From CAYPZL01 sp964415045 (GTDB taxonomy: Bacteria; Planctomycetota; Phycisphaerae; Sedimentisphaerales; Anaerobacaceae): DNA of 29,768 nt. The stretch is from the NCBI GenBank assembly GCA_964415045.1, contig CAYPZL010000056.1, positions 1 to 29,768 on the forward strand. Direction: 5' to 3'. The notes beneath the pieces were generated by a model that saw nothing but the letters and a program-made list of their open reading frames with translations, had not been told where the DNA came from and made no database searches. The translations under genes and the position numbers were made by a program. How positions within the stretch are numbered: the stretch's first letter is position 1; each line of letters opens with the position of its first letter. Positions 8,214 to 16,180 of the stretch are shown here, in pieces.

Positions 8214-8272
8214 TGCCGGCGTTCGGATTCGTATTCGCGGGATCTACCTTGTCCTCCCGGACCTTCACGCTC

Positions 8273-11110
8273 CTAAGGCTTTGTCAGGCGGATGTCATCG
8301 ACGTACAAGACACCGGTCTGGCCGCCTTCGATGCCGATGGTCAGCGTGCTGACGCTGGTGAGACTCACGCCGACCGAGGGGAGATCAATCTCCCACGCAA
8401 TCCACTTGGTGCTCGCGATGTCGGCCGGGTCGCCGTCGTAGGGGACCTTGACGCCGTTGATCTCGACGTACAACGCGCCCGTGTTGTCGGCGGCGCCGCG
8501 GAAGTAAATCACCAGTGTCGTTACGCCCTCGACCGTCCAATTCTCCGGAGGAGTGAAGGTGCGATCCGCCTCCGAAATCCCGGGCGCAACCGTGTTATCG
8601 TAATAGATCGGCATCGCCTGCTGGCCGCCATGCACGTTGGCGGTCTCCATGATGGTGCCGTCGAAGTAGGGGCTGGTCGCGCTCCAGATGTCGTGGCCGA
8701 CGCCGGCCCCGGTGCCGTTGCCCTCGTTGCCCGGGTCCGGCAGGGTGAAGCCGATCCCGTCGATCCAGAACTCGAAAGCGCGCTCGCCCACTTCGTTGGT
8801 GTAGCTCTCGAAATCGTCGACGATCAGGTACGCCGGCACCGTGAAGCTCCATACGTCGCCCTCTTGCACGCTCGCATCGGCGGCCACCTCGTCGATCCGC
8901 CAGAAGTAGTCGCCGCCTCCGAGCTCGACGAGGCCGGCCAGCGAGAAGCTGGTCGCGGCCTGGTTGCCCTGATACTCGGCCGCGTTCTCGTCCGCGGCGG
9001 CAACGGCCGCCTTGTCGGCGCCGAAATACACGTCGTGCGAGACCGCTCCGTCGCCCGCCTGCCAGTTAAGCGCGATCGCTTCCCGGACATCGACGATCGC
9101 GTCGCGGGCCGGCTCGGGATTCGAGGCCAGCAGCACGTTGCCGCGCATCACCTGGCGAATCTCTTCCTCGGTCAACACCCTGTCGTAGACACGGGCATCG
9201 TCGATCTCGCCAATCCAGGGTGAGTTGTGGTAGGGAGACTCGCCGATCCGTACCACACCGGTGACGGCCGTATCGATCGGCTCATCGAGAGAATCGGCGG
9301 TGGCGTCGGCCTGTCCGTCCGCATAGAGGAGGACATCCGTAACATCCGGCGAGCCGTCATCTTCAAACGTCGCCGCCACGTGATGCCACTGGCCGTCGGC
9401 GAGATTGGTTACACCGTAATGGTACCCGCCGCTGACTTCCGCGCGCAGGCCGCCGGTGGCATCAAGACGCATCCTCCACTTCTGGCCCGCCACGTTCTGG
9501 CCCCAGGACATAATCGTGCGATTGGCGGTGGTGGTCCTGATCCAGGCACAAAGGGTGCGGGCATCTGTGCCCGTGACGCCCGGATAGTCGGCCGCTTCGA
9601 CATATACGTTGTCGGCGAACATCAGCGCCGTGCCTTGATATCCGTCCACCCACTGCGCGGCGCCGTTGACGGCGCCGTGATGGCCGTGGCCGGACCAGTC
9701 GACGGCAGTGAAGCCCTCGCCTTCGTCCAGCGTCCACCAAAGAGTGAGACTCGGATCCGTCACCGCCACTTCAGGCAGCGTGGTGAAGCTCCACACATCG
9801 CCTTTTTCCGTGGTAAACCCGGTAAACTCGTCCACGCGCCAGTAGTAGGTCTTGTCGGTTTCCAGCGTGCCCGGATCGTATGTCGGGTCGGCGATCATGA
9901 AACCGCCGGCGGTGGCGTCGTTAACCTCGTCGAAACTCTCGCTGAAATAAACGGTGTGGAACAGGACGCCCATGCCCGGCTCCCAGGCCAGATCCTGGTC
10001 CGGATGGACATACTGGATTCCATCGGCCGGAGACGGCGCCCAGGCAACCGCCGGCTGGACCCAGAAGCTCCAGACGTCGCCTTTCCAGGGGCTGTCGTCG
10101 TTGGCATCGTTGATCTCGTCCACGCGCCAGTAATACGTAGCTCCCGGTTCCAGACCGTCCGGCAGAGCCCCTCCCGCACGGCCTATCGTCAGCTCGTTCT
10201 CCGCCGTGTTCCGGACGAACTCCGGCGCATCCGGCGTGGCGTTGTTCACATCGTCGAAATCGGTGCCGATGTACACGTCGTGAGAAACGGCGTAGTCCCC
10301 GGAACGCCAGGACAATACGGTCCACGTATCGTCCACACGAACACCCGTTTTCGGCGAGGGGCCGTAGGCGTTGACACGGTGCGTCTCGCCGGTCAGATAC
10401 CTTACGGCGTTGAGGAAGATGGCCTGGCCCTCCTCGGTAAGGTTCATCGCCCCTTTCGTGTCTCCGTTGATGCCTTCGCCGGCAGCGAACCACATTCTCG
10501 CCGCCGCGGGCGACTGGGATGTTCCGTCGTAGAACGGCGTGCCCACCTCTTCCCACAGCGTGATCCACAAGCGGCCGTCCGTATGAGTGGCCAGAACCAG
10601 CCCGTTGCCGCCGTCGGTGGCCCCGGTCAGGTTCGCCGCAGTGTTTACCATGGCGATCTCATCGCCCGCCGAACCGACCCCGGCGAAAATAGGATGATCT
10701 TCCACAATGAGCATATTGTCCGTTGCCCCGATGGCCGGGGTGGCTGTGTCGTTCAGCCATTGCCAGCGGCTGCTGCGGACCAGGTACGAACTGGTCTGAA
10801 TCAGAGGGACGGTAAGACCGTTCCACTGGTCGATTTCCTCGCCGTCGTCGTAGCTCCCGCTGTTCGTATCGCGGCTGACGATCACCAGATCCGCGGCGTT
10901 CATCGCGTCGATCTTGGCATCGTCGAGCGTACCCATATCAGACATACGCTCGACCGTGTGCCCGTCCCGTTCGAGCAGGTCGCGCCACCCGTCAAAACCC
11001 TGGATCGCACCCTCGTCGACCCAGATGATATCGGCGGCGAACAAGGGGCCGGCCAGGAAGACAATGACAACCCCCATCACACCAAGAGTAGAAACGGCTT
11101 TCTCACACAT
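8273..11110 (-). CDS. Secreted LamG protein with GATase/ThuA-like N-terminal domain
   Basis: A 945-aa protein; ATG at 11110 with AAGGAGG 6 bases upstream and a signal peptide ending near AGPLFAAD. Approximate domains: residues 26-238, a class I glutamine amidotransferase/ThuA-like fold (DIIWVDEGAIQGFDGW, ADLVIVSRDTNSGS, final GQAIFLNAVRYLTG), with no nucleophile cysteine at the expected place; two Fn3-like repeats (238-353 and 353-443, each ending YYWRVDE...WSF); a LamG domain (447-655, ending DDARVYDRVLTEEEI); a third Fn3-like repeat (660-758); and a C-terminal beta-sandwich (762-945, VDDFESYT to YVDDIRLTKP). The C-terminal domain lacks the insertion present in both sisters. No anchor motif is visible. 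Likely role: extracellular glycan or surface binding. Enzymatic activity is not claimed. Confidence 0.82.
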   Translation of the reverse strand: MCEKAVSTLGVMGVVIVFLAGPLFAADIIWVDEGAIQGFDGWRDLLERDGHTVERMSDMGTLDDAKIDAMNAADLVIVSRDTNSGSYDDGEEIDQWNGLTVPLIQTSSYLVRSSRWQWLNDTATPAIGATDNMLIVEDHPIFAGVGSAGDEIAMVNTAANLTGATDGGNGLVLATHTDGRLWITLWEEVGTPFYDGTSQSPAAARMWFAAGEGINGDTKGAMNLTEEGQAIFLNAVRYLTGETHRVNAYGPSPKTGVRVDDTWTVLSWRSGDYAVSHDVYIGTDFDDVNNATPDAPEFVRNTAENELTIGRAGGALPDGLEPGATYYWRVDEINDANDDSPWKGDVWSFWVQPAVAWAPSPADGIQYVHPDQDLAWEPGMGVLFHTVYFSESFDEVNDATAGGFMIADPTYDPGTLETDKTYYWRVDEFTGFTTEKGDVWSFTTLPEVAVTDPSLTLWWTLDEGEGFTAVDWSGHGHHGAVNGAAQWVDGYQGTALMFADNVYVEAADYPGVTGTDARTLCAWIRTTTANRTIMSWGQNVAGQKWRMRLDATGGLRAEVSGGYHYGVTNLADGQWHHVAATFEDDGSPDVTDVLLYADGQADATADSLDEPIDTAVTGVVRIGESPYHNSPWIGEIDDARVYDRVLTEEEIRQVMRGNVLLASNPEPARDAIVDVREAIALNWQAGDGAVSHDVYFGADKAAVAAADENAAEYQGNQAATSFSLAGLVELGGGDYFWRIDEVAADASVQEGDVWSFTVPAYLIVDDFESYTNEVGERAFEFWIDGIGFTLPDPGNEGNGTGAGVGHDIWSATSPYFDGTIMETANVHGGQQAMPIYYDNTVAPGISEADRTFTPPENWTVEGVTTLVIYFRGAADNTGALYVEINGVKVPYDGDPADIASTKWIAWEIDLPSVGVSLTSVSTLTIGIEGGQTGVLYVDDIRLTKP

Positions 11111-11493
11111 GATGATCCTCCTTCTTAAAGATGATAATCATACGTGGACGACCGCAAACCCGCTGGGACTCGATCTGACGGCCCCGCACGGCCGGTCGCA
11201 ACCAGACAACCTGTAATCTGCAACACTACCCAAAACACGCCACCAGCAGCCGATGAGGTCGCCGCATGGGTTGCCTTGCAAACCTCTTCCGGAGACAGGT
11301 GCTTCGCCCAGCACCGGCAGCCGGATGCAGTAGACCTTCTTTCCCAATGGTGTGAGGGCGAGTCAACCGGCGATAGCGAATCTCGACGTAATTGAAAATG
11401 TGCTCCGGTCTCGGCTCGCACCGCCGACACCATTCCCCGCGAGACCGTACGTACTCTGTTGGAGAGCGATATTCATCTCAAACTCATCTCAGG

Positions 11494-11510
11494 AAAAAAT
11501 GAAAATCGCA
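11494..11510 (-). promoter_or_regulatory. 17-nt leader element shared by two LamG genes (copy 1)
   Basis: The plus-strand word AAAAAATGAAAATCGCA is identical at 15335-15351. Both copies start exactly 16 positions from the -10 box of their promoter, so in RNA they would lie at about +10 to +26. Function is unknown: candidates are a protein or small-RNA binding site, or an early pause site. Confidence 0.55.
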
Positions 11511-11525
11511 CACACACCTGTCTGC

Positions 11526-11555
11526 AATATACCATAAAAGCCCGCCACGCTTCAA
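11526..11555 (-). promoter_or_regulatory. Sigma70-type promoter for the 945-aa protein gene
   Basis: On the minus strand TTGAAG (11550-11555) is separated by 18 bp from TATATT (11526-11531). The sister gene's promoter at 15367-15396 has the same spacing and related flanks, including a shared GGC(G/C)(G/C)GCT core in the spacer. Predicted start near 11519. Confidence 0.65.
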
Positions 11556-11615
11556 GAAGAATCTCACCTCCGCAGGAACGCAAGTCGCCCTCCCCGGAGC
11601 AAGCCGGCGCGCAAG

Positions 11616-11650
11616 AAAAAGGGGGCCTGCGTCGCTTGGACACAGGCCCC
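11616..11650 (-). terminator. Intrinsic terminator of the 1099-aa protein gene
   Basis: GGGGCCTGCGTC (11622-11633) pairs with GACACAGGCCCC (11639-11650), 11 of 12 with one G-T type position. On the minus strand C then TTTTT (11616-11620) follows. It lies 61 bp beyond the stop codon at 11712, matching the layout of the other two family genes. Confidence 0.85.
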
Positions 11651-11711
11651 GGAAATGCGTCGTTGTCGGGAAAAATCACTCAACAGCGATTTCGCCCGGT
11701 CCCTGGACGAA

Positions 11712-14700
11712 TCAGGGCGTGATGATCCGAATCTCGTCGACCAGGATCATACCGGCGCCGTCGGGCGTCGCTGCGCTGGGATTGCCCACACCGATGGACA
11801 TCTTCTTGACGGCCGCCGGATTGATACCGGCAAAGTCGGCCAGCGAAATGTCCCACTGGGTCCACTCCGCCGCGGTCGCACCGTCAGGATAGGACACTGT
11901 CGCGACCCGGCCCAGGCTGTCTTGCAACGTCACGTACACGTCGGCAGCCGTGTTGGACGGATGCGGCGCATCGCCGATCTCGGCCACCTGCCACGCGCCG
12001 GAAACGCCGCCGGTCGTCTGGATCCCGGAGAACTCGGCCACCGCCGGATTGCCCGCACTGTGACTGGTCAAGGCCAGACCGACGTACACGTTGCCGGTCA
12101 TGTTGAGCGTCTGCGGATTCCAGGCCATCGCCGTCCAGGTGACGCCGTCGGTGGAATAGTACCCGTTGAAGTCGTTGCCGACTCGCTCGATCTTGACCCA
12201 GTTGGGCTCGCGCATGGCGATTTGCTCGGCTGTCGCCACGGCGGAGTCGCTGATCGCGTTCATATTGGCCCGCTCTCTGGCCTGGTAGCGAATGCCGTAG
12301 TTGCCCGTCATGTACACGGCGGCAAACGCCGAACCGGCGTCCAGCGTCTGTCGAATCATGACGCCGGCCTTGGTCCACGGATCAGGATCGATCAGACGAT
12401 CGACGCGGGCCACGATCGAGCCGTTGCCGTTGAGAGCCTTGTAGGCGTAGCGGAACTCGTCCGCCGCGTTCCAGATATCCGCCCCTTCGGCACTGAGCGT
12501 AATCGCGCCGGGACCGGCCTCCAGGAAGGCTGCCGGCCGGCCTTTGAAGTACACCTGCAACGTGTCGAGACCGTTGAGCGTCCAATCCTGCGGCGTCGTC
12601 CAGGTGCGCTGCGCCTCCGACAAGTACGGCGAAGTCGAGTTGTCGTAGTACAGCGGCATGGCCTGGTAGCCACCCTGCACGTCAGCGGTCTCGACGATCG
12701 CGCCCTCATAGTAGGGGCTGTCCGCGCTCCAGATGTCGTGTCCGACGATCGCGCCGGTGCCGTTGCCAGGCGTGTCCACCGGCTCGGAGAAGCCCAGGCC
12801 GTCGATCCAGACCTGGAAGACACGACTGCCGACTTCATTGGTATAACTCTCGAAATCGTCAACGATCAGGAAGTCGACCAGCGTGAAGCTCCAGACGAAG
12901 CCCTTGGTGGTCGTACCGTCGTTGTTGATTTCGTCGACGCGCCAGAAGTACTGGCGATCCCATTCGAGCGCCGGGACCGGCATGTAGCTGGTGATGTTCT
13001 GACGACCGCGATAAATGCCGGTCGCATCCGAGGCGTCGGCCGCATCGACCGCCGCGCGATCCGCACCCAGATACACGTCGTGCTGGGAGGCCTTCTCGCC
13101 CGGCTGCCAGCTCAGCATGGCCGCCTGGACGATGTCGACCGTGGCGCCGTTGCCGGGGATCGGATCCCACGCCGACGACAGATCGCCACGCATCACCAGG
13201 GTGATGTCATCCTGAGTGAGGGCTTCGCTGTAGATGCGAACCTCGTCAATGAGCCCGTCCCAGGAGCCGCTGGTGTCCTTGCCGCCCTTGCCGATGATCA
13301 CGGTGCTGGCTCCCGTCAGGGTACCGATTTCCGCATCGCTGCTGGCCGTGGGAACGTCCGGCTTGCCGTTGAGGTAAAGCTGCAAGGGCTGTCCGCTGCT
13401 CCAGGTCATCGCCACGTGCTGCCATTCGGTGGTCTGGCTGTCGTTGGAACTTTCGACCTGCACGACCACGTCGCCGGCGTCGGTCGCCACGGTGACGCCC
13501 AGCTTCAGCAGATTGCTCCCGCCACCGGTCGTGCCGGCGGCGTCATAGCGCATGTCCTGATCGTCATTGCCGGCCGGGTTCTCGAAGATAATGAAGCCCT
13601 TGTCCGTATTCGTGACATCAGACTTGATCCAGGCGGTCACCGTCAGCGCCTCGAGGCCGTTGAGGAACGAACCGTCGGCGTATACAGCGCTGTCGCCGTT
13701 GCCGGCGAACTCCAGCGCCCCGCCGAACTGTCCGACGGCCCACGACGGGGCCGGATCGCCGAGCTGCGCGTGACGGTCATAGCCCGACCAATCCGCCGCC
13801 ACTGTGCCAACGCCTTCGTCCATCTTCCACCAGCCGAGCAGGCTCGGATCGGTCATCGGAATCAGCGGTGCCGTCTCAAAACTCCAGACGGCGCCTGCGT
13901 ACTTCGTCGTCCCGTCGGACTCCACCTCATCCACCCGCCAATAGTACGTCGTGCCCTTCTCGAGCGCGGGAGCCGTCCAGGAAAGCAGAAGAGAGCTGCC
14001 CTGAAAAGCGGCGGGGTCGCCGTTTTCCACGGCGGTCTGGTCCGTGCTGAAATACACCTCGTGCGTTACGGCCTTGGTGCCGCCGGTCCAGGAAAGCTCC
14101 GGCCGGTTGGGCTCGACGAAGATCGCGCCGTCGGCCGGGGTCGGGGCAAACGCCGCCAGCGGGGCCGCGGCGAAGCTCCAGACATCGCCCGTATGGACGG
14201 TCGCCATGTCGGCCTCGACCTCGTCGACGCGCCAGTAATACGTCACACCCGGCGTGAGACCGGGGGCATGGTAGTACATCTCGAACGTCGTTTGAGGGCC
14301 GACCAGATCCGCCTCGGTCAGTTCCGGGCTCGTCCCGAGGTAGAGCCTGTGGAACAGGGCCGTGTCGCCGGCGGTCCACTGGAACAGCGGCGTGATCACG
14401 CCGTCGGCCCCATCGGCCGGACTGGGCTTGCGGGCCTTGAGGCGCGGAGCCACCGCGGCTACGCCGTACATGTTGCCGTTGGTGTTCTGAGCCAGAAGCG
14501 TGATCGTGCCGGCGGACACCGGCGCCGCATACACCGACGACCAGCGATCGATGTCTCCGTCGCCTCCCTCATCGATGCCGATGTCCAAGCCGGTATCCTC
14601 GAACCCCAGGTCGGCGACCCAGTTCATGCCGGCCCCGGCCAGATCCGGGTCCGCTCCCTGGCCGCTGCCGCCGCCGCTGGGTATGCGGTTGTCCAGGATG

Positions 14701-15011
14701 AGGTAGAGCGTCACATCCTGCGATAACGTCACGTCCATCTCGTAACTGGCGTTGTCCTTGTCGTCATTGGCCGTCCGGATGTACTCGGCCTCCAGTAGAA
14801 TCTCCGGCACTTCGTTATACTGGTGCGTTCGATCCACATAACAGAGCGAATCCTCTGCCAGAAGGGTATCCGAAATGACCGGCTCGGTATCACCGCTGTT
14901 GCCATCCGGATTCCGCCGCTCGACCCCGGTGATGAACTGACCCTGCGACACCGAAACCGCGGACATCGCGACAGCAAGGAGCACAAGTACAAAAAGCAAC
15001 TTTCGATACAT
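11712..15011 (-). CDS. Secreted LamG / Fn3-like multidomain protein
   Basis: A 1099-aa protein. I chose ATG at 15011 (MYRKLLFVLVLLAV) because AAGGAG lies 6 bases upstream; the TTG five codons earlier overlaps that ribosome site. A signal peptide ends near SVSQG. Approximate domains: an unrecognised N-terminal region (23-190); two Fn3-like repeats (190-282 and 282-380); a LamG domain (385-605, WWKMDEGVGTVAADWSG to DEVRIYSEALTQDDI); a third Fn3-like repeat (615-708); and a C-terminal beta-sandwich (712-1099, VDDFESYT to LVDEIRIITP). The beta-sandwich is interrupted at about 844-994 by a DUF1349-like domain (WTKAGVMIRQ, VYVGLALTSHS). From the first Fn3-like repeat onward the order equals that of the 945-aa neighbour plus the insertion. 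Role inferred: extracellular adhesion or glycan binding. Confidence 0.85.
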   Translation of the reverse strand: MYRKLLFVLVLLAVAMSAVSVSQGQFITGVERRNPDGNSGDTEPVISDTLLAEDSLCYVDRTHQYNEVPEILLEAEYIRTANDDKDNASYEMDVTLSQDVTLYLILDNRIPSGGGSGQGADPDLAGAGMNWVADLGFEDTGLDIGIDEGGDGDIDRWSSVYAAPVSAGTITLLAQNTNGNMYGVAAVAPRLKARKPSPADGADGVITPLFQWTAGDTALFHRLYLGTSPELTEADLVGPQTTFEMYYHAPGLTPGVTYYWRVDEVEADMATVHTGDVWSFAAAPLAAFAPTPADGAIFVEPNRPELSWTGGTKAVTHEVYFSTDQTAVENGDPAAFQGSSLLLSWTAPALEKGTTYYWRVDEVESDGTTKYAGAVWSFETAPLIPMTDPSLLGWWKMDEGVGTVAADWSGYDRHAQLGDPAPSWAVGQFGGALEFAGNGDSAVYADGSFLNGLEALTVTAWIKSDVTNTDKGFIIFENPAGNDDQDMRYDAAGTTGGGSNLLKLGVTVATDAGDVVVQVESSNDSQTTEWQHVAMTWSSGQPLQLYLNGKPDVPTASSDAEIGTLTGASTVIIGKGGKDTSGSWDGLIDEVRIYSEALTQDDITLVMRGDLSSAWDPIPGNGATVDIVQAAMLSWQPGEKASQHDVYLGADRAAVDAADASDATGIYRGRQNITSYMPVPALEWDRQYFWRVDEINNDGTTTKGFVWSFTLVDFLIVDDFESYTNEVGSRVFQVWIDGLGFSEPVDTPGNGTGAIVGHDIWSADSPYYEGAIVETADVQGGYQAMPLYYDNSTSPYLSEAQRTWTTPQDWTLNGLDTLQVYFKGRPAAFLEAGPGAITLSAEGADIWNAADEFRYAYKALNGNGSIVARVDRLIDPDPWTKAGVMIRQTLDAGSAFAAVYMTGNYGIRYQARERANMNAISDSAVATAEQIAMREPNWVKIERVGNDFNGYYSTDGVTWTAMAWNPQTLNMTGNVYVGLALTSHSAGNPAVAEFSGIQTTGGVSGAWQVAEIGDAPHPSNTAADVYVTLQDSLGRVATVSYPDGATAAEWTQWDISLADFAGINPAAVKKMSIGVGNPSAATPDGAGMILVDEIRIITP

Positions 15012-15334
15012 GAATCTCTCCTTCAAACGTTACGATACAACACTGGGGAAATCACAGAAATGAGTGAGGATGCCCGCAGGACGTCTGCCTGTGGTTCCGC
15101 CCTTGCCCGAACGTCCTGAAACCGCAGGCCGCCGAACAGCCGGGCCGGCACAAAGGCTGCTCCTACCGGATTCCGCGAACTTGATCCTTGATTTCCTAAC
15201 GACCAGAGTGATGAATTGCAGGGATGCTGATGCAGACGATGAGACGCTCGCTGCGAGCGCGCACTACCTGCGCAATCCTGAACTCAGACCTTACACACCT
15301 CCTTGCCGGCGATACTCACTGCTGAGTTCACCCC

Positions 15335-15351
15335 AAAAAATGAAAATCGCA
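15335..15351 (-). promoter_or_regulatory. 17-nt leader element shared by two LamG genes (copy 2)
   Basis: Identical to 11494-11510 and at the same distance (16 positions) from the -10 box. Identity of 17 of 17 in otherwise diverged leaders suggests selection or recent duplication. Confidence 0.55.
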
Positions 15352-15366
15352 GCACTTCTGCATACA

Positions 15367-15396
15367 TTTATATCAAAAGAGCGGGCCTCATTTCAA
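15367..15396 (-). promoter_or_regulatory. Sigma70-type promoter for the 1099-aa protein gene
   Basis: On the minus strand TTGAAA (15391-15396) is separated by 18 bp from TATAAA (15367-15372), close to consensus. Predicted start near 15360. Confidence 0.68.
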
Positions 15397-15500
15397 CAAA
15401 AATCCCCTCGACAGGAAATACGCGCGATGCTCCGCTCGGGCGTACGGGCGGGCGCCGGGGGTTTGGCCGGACGAGAATCGCACCGGCGCTCCAAGGCGCC

Positions 15501-16160
15501 TCAGGCGCCCGGCTTGAGGGTGAATTCCGCCGAGAGGCGCTTTCCTTCGGGGCACATGCAGGTGGCTTCGAGGATGTAGGTTTCCCCGGTGTCGGCCTGT
15601 ACATCCAGCTTGAACTCGTACGCGCGAAGGAAGTTGCGCCAATGCTTGTTGTTCTGAGCGGGATCGGTCAGATCCAGGTCGACACCCGACCAGATGGCGA
15701 TCCGCTGCCCCTTGGGATCGGCGGAGCGCGGCACGTACTCGTACAGCTCGAAGCGGAGGATTCCCGGGGCTTTGATCTGCGATCCGAACGCATCCAGCAG
15801 GGCCAGGTAAACGCTGAGGATCGCGCGCTGCTCGCCTTCGGCGGGTTCGGCCAGTTCGCTCAGAGGCAGGATCTGGATGCGCGCGGTGGCGAAGCCGACC
15901 GCCCCGGCCGCCGGCGGACGTTCCGTGACCTCTCGCGGGCGGGTCTCGACCGGCTGCGGAGCCCGAGGCGCCGGGGCCGGCGTCTCCTGCGAACGGCCGC
16001 AACCGTTCACTGACAACAAGGAAAAAAGAAGCAACGCACGTAAAACGTGAAGGGTGAAGCGTGAACAAGGAAAATCAAAAATCAAAGATAAAAAATCAAA
16101 ACTGCGGAATGCCCGCCTCGGGGGCATGACTTCCTTATCTTTGCCGTTTGCTATTGCCAT
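15501..16160 (-). CDS. Putative lipoprotein with repeat-derived N-terminus
   Basis: A 219-aa protein. ATG at 16160 has AGGGAAGG 5 bases upstream and follows the ribBA stop by about 20 bp. A hydrophobic stretch (LRALLLFSLLSVNGC) ends in a lipobox-like VNGC with Cys54, followed by a Pro/Ala-rich linker to about residue 85. Mature residues 86-219 form a globular domain (AILSVYLALLDAFGSQIKAP, RFELYEYVP, IWSGVDLDL, YILEATCMCPEGK) that I do not recognise beyond 'planctomycete hypothetical'. Residues about 13-41 are encoded by an intergenic-type repeat, which gives the signal peptide an unusually long N-region. A start further downstream remains possible. The protein is predicted to be membrane-anchored; its function is unknown. 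The stop overlaps a GGCGCC-TCA-GGCGCC palindrome (15495-15509). Confidence 0.65.
   Translation of the reverse strand: MAIANGKDKEVMPPRRAFRSFDFLSLIFDFPCSRFTLHVLRALLLFSLLSVNGCGRSQETPAPAPRAPQPVETRPREVTERPPAAGAVGFATARIQILPLSELAEPAEGEQRAILSVYLALLDAFGSQIKAPGILRFELYEYVPRSADPKGQRIAIWSGVDLDLTDPAQNNKHWRNFLRAYEFKLDVQADTGETYILEATCMCPEGKRLSAEFTLKPGA
16038..16132. repeat. TTCACG / TTTGATTTT composite repeat inside a gene start
   Basis: Read on the minus strand, this holds a hairpin ATGCCC(7)GGGCAT, then several TTTGATTTT-like units, then TTCACGCTTCACCCTTCACG. The TTCACG unit matches the intergenic element at 1366-1416. From memory, such TTTGATTTT and TTCACGTTTCACG strings are scattered between genes in Phycisphaerae genomes. 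Here the element lies within the predicted coding sequence of the lipoprotein. Confidence 0.6.
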
Positions 16161-16180
16161 TTCGACCTTCCCTGTGACAT

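Larger units (their letters stand above)
7377..8272. other. About 0.9-kb gap with leader, gene relic and terminators
   Basis: Between the 1279-aa and 945-aa protein genes there is no intact gene. On the minus strand it contains, from right to left: the terminator of the 945-aa gene (8182-8213), a LamG gene relic (8048-8156), a second GC-rich hairpin (7969-8001), a promoter candidate (7853-7882), and a leader of roughly 470 nt running to the ATG at 7376. A small GTCGC/GCGAC hairpin near 7399-7411 lies close to that start codon. Confidence 0.6.
11111..11711. other. 601-bp gap: long leader of the 945-aa gene plus upstream terminator
   Basis: Running on the minus strand, the gap contains the terminator of the 1099-aa gene (11616-11650), the promoter of the 945-aa gene (11526-11555), the 17-nt leader element (11494-11510), and an untranslated leader of about 409 nt. 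The leader contains a long-range stem, GGTCTCG (11407-11413) with CGAGACC (11440-11446), and a GGTGCT/AGCACC hairpin near 11299-11316. Short open frames here lack homology. Confidence 0.6.
15012..15500. other. 489-bp gap: long leader of the 1099-aa gene
   Basis: The gap contains the promoter (15367-15396, minus), the 17-nt shared element (15335-15351) and a leader of about 349 nt. The leader has a CGCTCG/CGAGCG hairpin (about 15244-15258) and a perfect 8-bp stem, CAGGACGT (15077-15084) with ACGTCCTG (15111-15118), about 65-105 nt before the start codon. It does not match any riboswitch class that I can recall. No gene is visible. Confidence 0.6.

Noticed and set aside
9227..14726. Other long plus-strand open frames opposite the 945-aa and 1099-aa genes (633 and 1023 codons)
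   Set aside because: The same antisense effect: no start signals or recognisable domains.
15077..15118. Leader stem of the 1099-aa gene as a cyclic-di-GMP or cobalamin riboswitch
   Set aside because: Conserved core sequences of those classes are absent; only the stem is seen.
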